A DNA stretch of 64,000 nucleotides from Mactromeris polynyma (taxonomy: Eukaryota; Mollusca; Bivalvia; Venerida; Mactridae). Shown in pieces: positions 1 through 12,500 of the stretch; within the stretch, counting starts at the first letter, position 1, and every line of letters starts with the position of its first letter. Under the pieces are notes generated by a model. The model was given only the letters and a program-made list of their open reading frames with translations, ran no database searches and had not been told where the DNA came from. The position numbers and the translations under genes were made by a program. The DNA lies in assembly GCA_032209605.1 (NCBI GenBank), contig JASFXZ010000001.1, positions 7,131,703 to 7,195,702 on the forward strand, given 5' to 3'.

Positions 1-227
1 AAGTTTGGACAAAATCCATTCAGTGGTATAGGAGGAGATGTTGTTTAAAGAAAATGTTGATGTTGATGGAGGATGCACGACATCCAACGATCCTAAATGC
101 TCACTATGAGCACTTCGTGTTCAGGTGAGCAAAAAAAAATAATTATGTCGAACGACTGAACTTCTAATAATCATAATGTTCATATTCAATAACAAAAGCT
201 GATAAACAACACAATCTATGCAAGTAC

Positions 228-2438
228 CTTAACTTGTTTAGAATTTGAATGATCAGCTGTCCTGCGATGTCTACGAGGGGACTTGATCTCAACATGACTT
301 TGCCTTCCGCCACGCCCACGAGAAGACGATTTGTCATCATCACTACTTTCATGTGCTGCAGTATTTACTTTGTCAGCTTTCCCATCATCATTAAGCAATC
401 TAGGAGCAGGCCGACGACGACGACTTTGATGCAAAGGCTCTGTTTCGCTTTCACTCACTGAAATAACAAAAAATCATGATATTACAATATCTGTTGAAAA
501 TTTGATCACCTTTACAAATAAAATTATCATATATCATGATGGGATAATTAAGGGAAACTAACTGATATTTTTTAATGTTTAGCAATTATCCAATTATGGG
601 TAAATACAACACTTACCTTCATCTACATAATCCTCCACATATGTTACCCTGTAATTAAATAAGGATGAACAGTGAGTATAAAGTGAGTGACATAAATATT
701 TTAAGCAGGAGTTCAAAGTTGTCAAAATTTTAATAAATATATGTATCTTGCAGTATATTACAATGGAAACTTGTATGAATGATTTTTTGTGCTTAATTGA
801 AACAAACTCTTATTATCCCCTTCTAAGGACAATGGGGTTGTTTTAAAACAAGCCTGACATTTAAAAAAGAAATGGAATGGATTTGTTCCAACAACTTCAA
901 AACTGCATCTCCAGAAAATATTTTGTGAGATTTGATTAAAATGTTGAGACTTTAGAAGCAAAATATTGATGACTGATCATAGAGGAAGACAGACACTGGG
1001 CAATCACAACAGCTTTATTACATCACCTTATGGTAAGGTGAACTTACAATACCAGGGCTCAACACTAACGGTTGTCCGATGGATTTTGACCAGTAATTTG
1101 AAGGTCCGGGCAACCAATTTCCAAAACTACTTGCCCGATGTGACCAGTAACTTTCAATGGAAGAAATTGTGTCCAAGTTACCTGATGGGCTTAAATCAAT
1201 TCAACGAAACCAAAAGATCAATCCACAGTTAACAAAAATTGGCTCAAGAAAAATCAATGTGAGACTATAATTGGAATTACAATTTGTGAATTAGCGAGAA
1301 TATGTACCTCTTAACACTTGAACGAGCAGAACGCTTCGGTACAAGGCAATCATCTAAAACTTCATTTCCACTTTGTCGAAAGTTAACAACACCACTGTCA
1401 TCACTGTCTTCATGTTGCTGAAACAGGATGGATGAACAAATAAAATTTCAGAATAACCATGGTCCACCCAGTTTTCATGGTACCAACAATGTCAGCCAAT
1501 ATGCTGAATTATCAAGACAAGATTCACAAAAAAATCATACAAAATTGCCTGTAATAACCATTATTCTTCACGCTATCTTAAATCAATAGCAAGTTTCGAT
1601 GTGAAATTCTTTGTTTTGAACTTTATGGGGTCGCATGTTTAAAAATAGGTCACAAGTGTGTCTGTAAACAGTTACAAACAAGTTTATGTGGGGTTGTTTC
1701 AGCATTATCAAAATGCAGTCTGAAGGACATTTTGTGTTGATATTTCACTGCATGAAATCATAAATGGAAATTATCCAATAAAGTAAATTTAGCGTATTAT
1801 CTGAATTAATTTTGTTAAATTTTAGAAGAAATTTGAAAAATTAGTGAATTTTAACCTGTTTAGCGAATATTTCTTCAAATATATCATGCTCATGTGCAAA
1901 TGAAGCTTATAAGTTATAACTTATAATACAAACCATGAGTTCTTCATATACCACGAAAACCCATTTTGGTGACCCATTAAAGGTTTAGAACTTGCAAAAA
2001 AAACAATCTGAGACAACATCTATCATTCTTCATTAGTCTTAGAAATTGGTATGTTTCAAATATAGTTGTCAACACAATTTTGTGCGAAAAAACGCCGTTC
2101 GATTGATATTGAGAACGAATCTAAATATTCATACTAGGATACTCATCTCAGCATACAAGACATTAACCAGGAGGTGAAACAATCAAATGCAATTAGAACT
2201 TGTGATCCTACAACGAACAAATATCCATAATCGTTATCTAACCATTGATCGCTAAAAAAATTACATTATACCCCACCCAGTCATGAACAAAGACATGTCG
2301 ATTACATTATTGATTAAATGAAATGTAACATACATTAGCATTGGACCCCCTAGTTCTAGTCATTCTTCTGTCTTCAAGTGACGGAAACGTTCCATCCGAT
2401 TCCTCATCTGCTTCTTGATTATGCCTAGTTTTAACCAT
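228..2438 (-). CDS. 5' exons of an unrecognised charged, probably nuclear protein (partial)
   Basis: Four minus-strand coding exons join in phase: 2438-2334 (starts ATG, 35 codons, reading MVKTRHNQEADEES), 1417-1308, 648-617 and 457-228. Each has a GT donor and AG acceptor on the minus strand, and together they give about 159 residues with no stop. The product is hydrophilic, with acidic/serine stretches (EDSDDSG, ESSDDDKSSS) and basic clusters (SRRRRPAPR, SPRRHRR), and a KRSARSSVKR segment. This suggests a disordered nuclear or chromatin N-terminus. I could not place the following exon in positions 1-130 with confidence, so the gene probably continues out of the window. The family is not recognised; an ATAD2-type N-terminus is one speculation without real support. 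It is divergent from the TMEM244-like gene. Confidence 0.6.
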
Positions 2439-2965
2439 CTCTCAAAAACAAATCCAACGTCAAACCGGGACCATTTTTCTTCCAAGGCCAACGAACACTC
2501 GTAAAAAATAGTCCTACAGTTCAGAGTAAAATGACAATTATGTTGCAATTGTATCAATTAGTTTCCAACAAATAATGAAATAATAGACATATTTAACACA
2601 TAATAAAGAAATATTAAAAGTAGTGTTATCTCATGCCTAAATTCTAATAAAGTAGTCCTCATCAGACTCGCGAAAGATTATTTGGGAAAATGTAAACAAA
2701 ATGGCGGGAAGCTTTTCTGTCTGTCTTCAAAAAAACAACAACAATCGGTCTTACTCTCAATTTCATAAAATCAATATATTAGAGCGCACGAACTTTATTG
2801 TATTGTTAACGTAAGGGAAAATGTGTAATGTGTTCGTACTAAATACGTGTTTTTTAGCGTGTAATTTTTTATCTTAAACGGTTACAGATGTTATGAGCCA
2901 AATTGAGTGCGAATGAACATTTGCGGGAGACAACTCTTCAAACAAAAGCAATGTAGAGTCTAGAG
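2439..2965. promoter_or_regulatory. Divergent promoter region between two head-to-head genes
   Basis: The 527 bp between the minus-strand ATG at 2438 and the plus-strand ATG at 2966 must hold both 5' untranslated regions and promoters. I see no clear TATA box at a fixed distance. The sequence is AT-rich with scattered CG dinucleotides. The inference rests on gene layout only. Confidence 0.4.
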
Positions 2966-5900
2966 ATGTTGACATCTAAAGAAGCTGTATTGTTTGTGAT
3001 AATTTGTCAATTTATTTTCTATGGTGCTTACTATGTTGTCTCAAGTTTGGCTTTTGCCATTAGTAGGTAAGAGTCATAACCTGTCATTAATACCCGAAAG
3101 CGGAGTCGGGCAGTATTACTAGATAGAGTCATCAAAGACCATCTTTGGAGTCGTAGACTCTAGAGTGCCTTTGCTATTTCAGACGACAGACTATGTCTAC
3201 AATTATTCCCAAAATATTATTAATCTGGTATAATTAATAGTCTTAATCCAAATCTTAAGTTGTTTATTACTTGCCACTTCACCTTTTATATTTATCATCT
3301 CACATCTGTTATTTCGTATTTTTTCATTGATATTGTCAAGTGTAAAGGATAAGGTCACTTTGCCAGAAAATAACAAAAACGTAAAAAACAAAGTGATCAA
3401 TGTCATATTTTTAAAATTAAAATAAAAGACACATATTTATAGACAAGGATCTGTAAAACATACTTTTAAAAAGCATTAATTATTTTACTTTGTAAGGACA
3501 AAACATGCAGAACAAGATGAAGTTTGTGATTTATGTAAAGTGAACTTCTGGGAAAGTCGATCTACATCCAATTTAGGGCTTGAACCCTGTTCGACCTTAC
3601 CCTTACTCAGCTTATTAATATCACATATATTGATCGGTCATTGCCACACTTCACAGAACAGATAAAAATTAAATGTTTTCTAAACAGCTCATAATTGAGT
3701 ACTGCGCTCAATAAGACTGAACAGTCTGTGTGGCCAGAGGACTTGGCAACCTAACCCTACATCGAGTGCACGACAAAGCGTACCATTGCCTAAGGGTACC
3801 ATTTAACGACGAAGCGTACCATCTATATATATTGTACTGGGATCATCTATAAAAGGCACGGCATAGTCTGTGTAATAAAAACTAATATGTGACAATTAAG
3901 TGTTAATAACACAGTTAATTCATTTAAATATGAGCATTGTTAGAGTCAATTATATTGCAAACTGATGATAAATTGTTTAGAAACTGAAATAATCAATTAT
4001 ATTTGCATACGTACAATAAACGTCTATAATATATTGAGGTATGATTTTTTCCCTTTTTATCATAAACATTCATTTATGATCTAATAATAATCAATAAATA
4101 ATCATAGCATGTACTGAAACACATTAATAATACTATTTTATTTGCTCTTTCTTACAATTCATGAAAATTATTCATATTCTCTATATAATATATAGGTGGT
4201 AGTCTCTTCGTCGTACAAACTGGTACGCTTGTGCAATGGTACGCTTCGTCACTCATTCCCCTACATCACTAGTGTAGTGATTCATTGAGGCTCAACAATT
4301 GTTAACAGTTAAACACAACCACCATTGTAGTATTTGCTGAAAAAATTATTGTATCAACATAAAGTTTGATAAAGATACAGTGCAATCTCTCCAGAGCAAC
4401 TCCCTTTATGAGATGTAAATTTCGTTGAGAGGTTTTTTCTCTAGAGAGGTTAAATTCATAGTAAATTCTTACTACTGTATAATTTATACTGTTGTTAAAG
4501 AGAGGTTGCTGCTCAAGAGAGGGCTGCAGTGCTGAGGTTGCACTTGATTGTATTAAATTTAGGAATTTGCTAAAACAGCCTTAAATGAGGGATGTTGCAA
4601 AATTAAGCCCATCACACCTGGCATCAATAATGCTTTAGATTTTTATGGATTTTTATTACATTTTCCAGTCTTGACAGTTTCGATGGGACAAATCCATTTA
4701 ATTTCAAATCATGGATTGATTTTGAAGCATGTTGCAGTTACACGGGAGAACAGATAGGTTTGTATACTATGCTTATTAATTTCACAATGTACTGTTTAAA
4801 ATACTAATATTAATACACATTTGGAGGTCAGTTGCATTCAGTGCATCAATGAGATTCGACTGCAGTCAGACCTGATATTTGAAATTGATCCTCTGTGTCA
4901 GTGTGTTGAACTGCATAGATAACTGAAATAATATTTAGATGAGCTGATACATGTACAAAGTTTCTGAATTAAAATAGAGAATGTCATTAAAAGTAGCCAT
5001 GGTTACCACAATGTTTTGTTTTTCAAGAGTGTTCGTGTTTCATAAATGGGCATTTTATTACAATGTATATTTTTGTGCCCCCCAAAGCTGTGTAGGGAGA
5101 CACCTAGACAAAACTTCACAGGAATATTAGTCATCACATGAAATAGTGCACTGTTAGGGGTATTTTCAACTGATTTTTTATTTAGTAGGGGCGGAGCTGC
5201 GCCCCTTGATTGAGTCAAGTGGGGACACCCTGTGAACACATTTCTAGGAATCATTATATAAAACTCAGTTCTAGATCATTTCAATCGCATTAAAAACATT
5301 AATTACTTATATTTTCAGTGAATACTGTATCCATGTTGATCACATATCCACTGGTTGGTGCTATATTTGGTACATTCATACCTACATGGGTTTGGGACTT
5401 TTCAGTGACCACTACACTACTCCATATTGCCGTTTCTTGTTTAGGTAAGTTTTTAGTCTTATGTCTGTATGAGGAAGTGAGGAGTACAGATGCACTATTG
5501 AATATCTATACATTTAATCCAAGGAATGTTCATTTAAACCATGTTTTGGGGGTTTCCTTTAGCCTACATTTATGCAGCTGTTGTAATTCATGTTATTACA
5601 TCAATCTAACTGAAAAGCACTAAGGGCTTAATCAGGAAAATCCTGCTGGGGGTAGGAATGACAGTCAAAACAAGGGGACCACCTTCAAAATTATTTTGTC
5701 TTTTTACCCCCCCCCTTTGGACCCCCACCAAGGTAATTTTAACTGGTTGTCGTCATACCCCACAGGAAGAATTTTTCTGGAATAGCCCTAAATTTCAAAA
5801 TTACATGGTGCTAATTATTTCCAGGATTACAGTATAATTGACTTCTAAACATTGAATGCTCTGAGTATTTATGCTTACACTTATTTATATGCTGATTGTT

Positions 5901-6541
5901 AAGAAGAATTTTATATAAATAATGTTAAAATATGTGATTCTTTTATTGAATTGGTGGATGAGCTGGAATCAAGTTTTAGTAAATAGAATATTTAAATATG
6001 ACCTTTTCAGTGATGTTAGACTTTCCAACTGGCTGGACATGGTGGATATGTTTGGGTATGTTTTTCCACTCTCACTTTGATTTGCTAAAATATGGTACAT
6101 GGGAATGCTTCGGGACTTCTGTGGTTCCAGTGTTCCAAGTGCTGAGTTAGCTTTATAATGGGCACCACCCAAACTCACTTCAATGTGTCTTATAGGTGTT
6201 TAATATTGCATTGTGTAAAATTGTGTATTAAATAATAAAAGTCCTTGTTGGACAGTGAACTTATTATTTGCTTTAATTTATGTTAAAATGACACACAAAA
6301 TTTAGTAAATTTTGAAGTAAATACTCTTTGATTTACTAACGGGGGGGGGAGTATCCTGCCAACATTGTAAACTATTCTGACCATTAACTTCATTGTTTTG
6401 TATGTATTCATTGCAGGGACCAGTCTGTTGTTGATGATAGGATGTGGGGAAGGCATGTCTGCCTTGAAAAGGTTGCGCAATAAATCCAGACTGGTCGTCC
6501 CAGAAACACAGACAGAGCCCAAATCATATGTGTGTAAATAG
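2966..6541 (+). CDS. TMEM244-like small multi-pass membrane protein
   Basis: Five exons (2966-3066, 4669-4757, 5319-5444, 6011-6055, 6417-6541) join in frame to 161 residues plus a TAG stop; all junctions are GT-AG. Hydrophobic stretches suggest about four membrane helices: residues ~8-30 (VLFVIICQFIFYGAYYVV), one beginning near SMLITYPLVGAIFG, one around TTLLHIAVSCLV, and one around WWICLGTSLLLMIG. The blocks WVWDFSVTTTLLHIAV and VMLDFPTGWTWW resemble vertebrate TMEM244, where a VWDY..TILHVAI block precedes VMLEFP..WW. Function in that family is unknown. The C-terminal ~30 residues are charged and extend beyond the short human protein. Intron 1 (1.6 kb) carries a MULE-type element. The start is the first in-frame ATG of an exon that opens directly into a hydrophobic helix. 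Confidence 0.75.
3764..4258. mobile_element. Small non-autonomous MULE-type DNA element with 9-bp target duplication
   Basis: The 495-bp element is flanked by identical 9-bp copies of CCCTACATC (3755-3763 and 4259-4267). Its termini are imperfect inverted repeats of about 75 bp: the left end reads GAGTGCACGACAAAGCG and the reverse complement of the right end reads GAATGAGTGACGAAGCG, with further shared blocks GCGTACCATTG and CTATATATA. Sub-repeats of a GCGTACCA motif recur within each terminus. The interior is AT-rich with no ORF. A 9-bp duplication with long TIRs is typical of Mutator-like elements. It lies in intron 1 of the TMEM244-like gene. Confidence 0.75.
4385..4545. repeat. Dispersed repeat fragment, related to 46880-47000
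   Basis: The stretch contains repeated GAGAGGTT motifs and GAGAGGTTGCTGCTC; the same kind of sequence (TTGAGAGGTTGCTGCTC, then TTGCTCAAGAGAG) occurs at 46900-47000 near the SPMIP10-like gene. No coding potential is seen. I cannot define ends or class. Confidence 0.35.
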
Positions 6542-7060
6542 TAAAGAACTGACAGCTGACCTAACTGATTGAATCTTCCATTGTGATATAAACTGATTTT
6601 CAGAAGACTATGTACAAAATGTGTTTAGTTACGAAATAATTTACAAATTTCATGCAATTTTCTTTTGATTGAAATTTTTGTTAAGACAAGAACAGAGTTA
6701 TGTTGAACATTCTGTTAATCCTGATAGCCCCTTCCAGTACAGGGGTTCAAGTACTTTGACTGCGTTTCAGGAATTAAAGTTGGCTATCCACTTAATTAAG
6801 ACAATGTGTTCTGAAACTTTGAACACAATCAGTTAGTATTGACTGGCATGTTCCAATCTATTGTTTTCACCATTCATTTATTACTGCAATATATCATGGG
6901 GAGGTTCTGTTGCCATTGATGATCTGTTAAATACTTCTGTATTAGCTGCTTCCAGTTCACACTGACAACACATGTTGATATGCTTACGTGCCTTTACATG
7001 TCTTACTCAACTCATAAGCCTGTGAGGTTTCATAATCTGTTCAATTTCATAATCAATGAA

Positions 7061-7310
7061 GCCTGTCTGGCTAGCCCAGTAGAGCGCTTGATGGCCACTT
7101 GCAGATCCTGGTCGATTACTGGGTTGGGCAGGTTATGCTCTTCCAAGACAATGGCTATGGTCATGTCCTCCACATACGGAGAGGTTGTCAGTTACTTGCG
7201 GATGAGCAGGTTAGTTGAATGATAATAATTGCAGGAAAACTATTTAGGTCAACCGACGGCAGTATATTATTGAAATATTGATAGAACAGCATAAAACCCG
7301 ATGAAAACAA
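7061..7310 (+). mobile_element. tRNA-headed SINE copy (bivalve SINE type)
   Basis: A degenerate tRNA-like head (GGCTAGCCCAGTAGAGCGC followed about 30 bp later by TGGTCGATTACTGGG, decayed A and B boxes) is followed by a body with GAGAGGTTGTCAGTTACTTG and a 3' part ending near CATAAAACCCG. The body block recurs in the minus-strand copy at 17505-17778 (GAGAAGTTGTCAGTT). This matches the general build of tRNA-derived molluscan SINEs carrying a conserved central domain. A protein-like reading on either strand here is an accident of the SINE. Confidence 0.65.
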
Positions 7311-8722
7311 ATCATAATCAATGAGCTGTCATAATCAGACCGCCACTTTGGTGGATCATCAATTTCATAATAAACACTTCGTACAAGTATGAAAGTATGT
7401 TGACTTGAATCTATTGAACAATACCTCGTCAGAATGGCCGACAGTATTGTTCATGTAGTAATTACTGTGTAACATGTATGGATCATTTAAATTGAAATAC
7501 TTAAAATCAGAAAGTTAGCTTCATCATTTACATAGTCAAGCGCCATGTTGGCTCCATGCTAAATCCAGTATAGTGGCAGGGGCAATAAACGATCAGCTGG
7601 CAATTATACTCAATTGTCATTATATTCCGAGTACCTTGTGCATTTATTTGCGTTGTGTATTTACTATGCATTGTGTCTTTTGTTTGTGTCATTTTGTAAT
7701 TGTCTGTGATAAGTACATTGTAGTATATTTCTCTTTCACAAAATGGCACATGATCTTGTCATAATGAAAGTTTATTGCATTTAGAAAACTAACTGATCTG
7801 TTGCGGACAAAAATACATCTAGTGGGAAAGGTTGTAGGATTGTTGACGGCATCAATTGATACTGTTTATTATTTTTTATTTATTTTTTATTGTTGGTCAG
7901 TTTTGTCATTCATTTTTAGTCGATACATAACTTTTTATATATATATTTTTTATTTTTTTGATAGCATTGCACATTCTTGCCATTGCATTTTTTTATAAGC
8001 AATTTAAATCAAATGCTATTTTTGATATCAGATGTCAGTCAATAGCTATACATAGCTACTGTAACTTTATCAGTACAAATCAAACTTTTAAATAACTTTT
8101 GTATTTTATTTATCCGAGTTCCTACAATAGGAGAAATCATTGTGTTATGCAAGTTTTTGTTTGCCATGTGGTTGGTCAATATTTTCTGTTGATTTTATTT
8201 CTGTATATTTCACATTTGTCATTAAACACTATTATTGTACCACTTTCTAACAAGTGGACAAAAATACCTTTTTGAAGCGAAGGACCTTTGTTCTTGATAT
8301 TCTTATTTTTGTGTATAGTATGACCAAATAAATGGACTTGTTTACATACAGATTGTATTCAATCTGTCTTATTATTGAAATTTACGTATTGAGTACCTTC
8401 ATTAAAATACTAAGTATTTTTTATAGCTGCTCATTTTATCACGATCGTTTCAAGTTACGTCATACTGCGTGGAGCAAAACTTCCATGTTTCTTGGATTAG
8501 CTCGAATGCATTCATATAGATAGGTTATCTGTACAGATGTATTTGTCAGGTATCATAATCTCAGTTGTCAGCTACAACCTAGTCAGCTGCGTTTTTATTG
8601 TGCTATACATTGTTGTTTTACTGTTCATGGTTTTTGAAAAAAATAAAACAATATGAATTTAAAGCTGTTGTTTCACTGAATTTTCACTATCATTCCACAA
8701 GAACAAGAAATGTGTGTAAAAC

Positions 8723-8922
8723 ATTATGCCCCCCTTGACCTTTAACCCCAAAATCAATAGGGTTCCTCTGCTACTGAAGGTGAATGTGTGGACCAAGTTT
8801 GAGGGTTGATAGGCTCGAGTTATTGATCGGAAACAAAAAGGTTACGGATCAACCGACGGACGGACATACCGACCAACATGTGCAAACCAATATGCCCTCT
8901 CTTCTTCAAAGGGGGGCATAAT
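8723..8922. mobile_element. 200-bp TIR repeat ending in GGGGGGCATAAT
   Basis: The element starts ATTATGCCCCCCTT and ends AAGGGGGGCATAAT, perfect 14-bp inverted termini. The interior contains a GACGGACGGACATACCGACC stretch and text of a kind widely repeated in molluscan genomes. No ORF is present and no clear target duplication is seen. Confidence 0.6.
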
Positions 8923-9589
8923 AAAGTATAACATTTAACACTGTTGCAATATGTTTTGTTTTATTGAAAAAGAATCATTTCATGTCTCTTGTTGAAAGGA
9001 TACATACATCTTTGTACAGAGATAAATAAACTATAACGAAACATTTCAAACACAAAAGTAAATCATATACATGTACATCAATTAACACAAGACATTCAAG
9101 ATTTGACATATGTATATTACTTGGTAGTGTTTCAAAGAATGATGAACAAATTAATATAAGGTGAACAAATCTTTTCTGCACCAATAGCCAGAAAATGTAT
9201 ATACATCTATCAATGCACCAATTTGGATGATCACTTGTTGGTTATATTTTATCTGTAAAGTATCTGTACTAAATACACCATATGACATCAAGCTCTTGTT
9301 TAAATATGGTAATGAACGGAGATTTACTTGTTTTTGGTCCAATGGACTTATTTCTATTTAATAGGACTGATAACACAGGAGTCTTGAAATTACACACTCA
9401 AGTTACTCTTCAATGCACCAGTTCCATATAATTTTCAATATTAAATTACTCTTCTGTATTGTAATAATTCATCACATAATTCTCCATGTATAATAAATTC
9501 TAATAGTATCGTAGAGAGTTACAATACATTATTTGTTCCACAATGGTCACAGTACTCAATCACAGGCATTTTGTAAAGTTTACATGTCT

Positions 9590-12500
9590 TTATCCATATC
9601 TTTCAACAACCATACCATGTCCCTGAAACATAGACATATTTATGCAGACTTCTGAATCAATAAATTAACAAAAACAAATTACTCGGAAATGGCCCAAACT
9701 GAATGTGAATTACATCTGAGTGAGATGAAACTTTTGTCTAGTATAATATTATGAGCTTATTTAATTTTTCTGGTATACAAACAAAAATTATTTCTTTATG
9801 TACAGGATTAAGAAAGAAAGGACTCGAATTGTGCAAGGTATGAGTTGAACTTGATACCAAAACCTTCAAAAATATTTTCAGATGATTTTATGGTATCAAA
9901 ATTAAAAATTACTAGCAAATACAGAAAAAAACTATCTTCGTACATTTAGAATACAAAACTACTTACAATGCCTCCTGCAGCACAAGCAGCCACAAGAGCA
10001 TACTGTCCATCTTCTTTAGCCAATCTATTAGCAGCAGTGGTCACCAATCGAACACCTGTGGCCCCGAAAGGATGTCCGAGAGAAAGGGATCCACCCCAAA
10101 GGTTGAATTTGTCCATGCTTGGGCATCCAACCTAAATAGTTGAAACATATCATACACATTGTATATTTTGCTATTTTTCATAAGCATCCAGACACGAACA
10201 GTTCAATTACAACAATTAATCATTCTACAGAATTCTGAGTAAATGCTACCATATGTATGAATTGATTTCCAATATGCAAGCATGAGGTATTGTATTTATC
10301 TGCGGACTAAATTTCTATTTATGATATGCACAAAGTAAACACAAGTTTTTACCACACATTTGGTTGTGAATCATGAGAACATTCTGTGTGCTAACATTTT
10401 ACACCTATGTGCAGCTTATGTACTAGTCTACTTCAAAGTCATTGTATAATACACAATCAGGATCACTACCTGAACAGAGCCAATAAATCAATTCCAATAC
10501 ATTATCAGTGACTTCCTGGGTTTGAAATCAACATTATTGGAAGAAGACAAAGAATGTAAATGTATTAAAACAAAAACATTAAAAAGGATTAATTTTACTT
10601 ACTTTTGTTGACTTGCCAAGGAAATTCTTTGCAAAAACGTCCGAGTCCAGAGCTGCCAAATTGGCTAAAATTTGACCCTGAAAAAGTGAAAATTCATATA
10701 AAACGGCTCGATACTTATCAACATCAACTTTATAATGCTCATTTTGTATTATATGCATGTTGCAAGTGGCTAAACAAATTTAAGGTTTGTCTTTGATTAC
10801 AATAAAAAAACAGCTGTGTTGAAATCCAGATCAGTTTTAAAGCAAGTACTCAGACAATGATACTTACAGCAAACGCTTCATGGTATTCAAAAACATCAAT
10901 GTCAGACAACTTCAATCCAGCTCTATCCAACACTTTTGGAGTTGCATATGCTGGTCTGTAAAATACATAATATAATACAACATCATAAGTATAAGAACAA
11001 TGAAACTAAATAAGCACAATCAGTTGGATTAAAAATATCATCTTGTTTTTGAACATACAAGGACTATAACTCAGTAATTTATTTTTTCATCTTGTTTTTT
11101 AACATACAAGGACTATAACTCAGTAATTTATTTTTTCATCTTGTTTTTGAACATACAAAGACTATAACTCAGTTATTCTTTTTGTACATTTAATTCCACT
11201 TATAATATAAATATTATTATTTACACATGATGGCATGATACAAAGCAAATCATCATTACAAGTAATCTCATGATATTTGGTATTTTAAGAATAACATGAC
11301 AATACACTTCTTTAAGAGTTTATACATGCAGGTAAGTTCCCGGACAAACAGAAATAATAAATACACAGCCGAGTGTTCCTTACCCCAGAAGAAGTTGGTC
11401 TTTAGGGTCTTGAGAGACGTACACGTAATCACGCAGATAAGCCTTTGGTTTCAGTCCCATTGATAAAGCTTTCTCTTCAGACATCAAGAGACAAGCTGAG
11501 GCACCGTCAGTCTGAAGAAAAATGACGAGTAGAAATGTAACAACACTTTGTTTCATGACCAAAACTACGAATAATGTAGGATTTAATACATCAAAATATT
11601 TCAGATCAACAATGTATCATCTTCATGTTTGTTTCTTGAATAATAGAGAAATTGAAAGACACAGATCAAGCCATGCACAGTACGAACTTAACACATGGAT
11701 TTGGTAACAATGTGATGTAACACAATAATGTGAATATCTAGTACAACACCTACCAAGAAAGAAGCGTTAGCAGCAGTGATTGTCCCATATGGTTTAACGA
11801 AGGCAGCTTTAAGTTTAGTCATTTGTTCCATTGATGATGGTCTGATACCATTGTCCTTGGTAATATAGTCAGCCACTTCTGTAGAACAGTAATATACATA
11901 TGTGAAATGATGTTAAAAAGGAATCACAAAGAAACAATCAATTAATTGATAAAAACAAACGGAAAATGCATTTTATGTTATTATGGAAAAAACATACCTA
12001 AAGCATAAAGTTACCAAAATATTAATATTTGCCTGCAGTCACATACATTTGGGTCACACACAATTAAAATCGTTTGGTCAAGATACTATCAAAAATGACC
12101 ATTACACTTACTGGGTACTTTGTAAGGAAGAATGTCTGTCAAGTAGCCTTTGTCAGTGGCATCCTTAGCCATTGTGTGAGATCTGATAGCAAACTCATCC
12201 TGAATACAAATAACAATAATTATGAAATAAACTACAACAATCACAAATAGCATGGTACAAGTTACGTAACGCCGCACATAAATGTAATATCACATTTCAA
12301 CATGGGCTTCCATCAACTGATTTACCTGCCTTAAAGGTATACTATGCTCATTTTGTGTGCATTTGTTTAATTAACCAAACATGAAAAATATATTTCCTAT
12401 GGTTAAAACATCACCAATCATGCATTTATAAAGAATGAACTCATAATGTATTAATCCATATTTGTTGAAGAAAGACGTTTGTACATAATAAAACTTAAAA

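Larger units (their letters stand above)
6542..9589. other. Intergenic region between TMEM244-like and HADHB 3' ends
   Basis: No gene is supported here. It should contain the 3' UTR of the TMEM244-like gene (AATAAA near 8641 is one possible signal) and of HADHB on the other strand (the reverse complement of AATAAA lies near 8960). A SINE (7061-7310) and a TIR element (8723-8922) are present. The remainder is AT-rich with T-rich stretches around 7860-8000. Confidence 0.5.

Noticed and set aside
1..130. Next exon of the first minus-strand gene
   Set aside because: Candidate acceptors here give early stops in the required phase; a stop-free frame exists but does not connect, so I left the gene open-ended.
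6980..7222. Protein-like reading (minus strand around VEDMTIAIVLEEHNLPN)
   Set aside because: The DNA is a SINE: tRNA-like head plus a body shared with the copy at 17505-17778.
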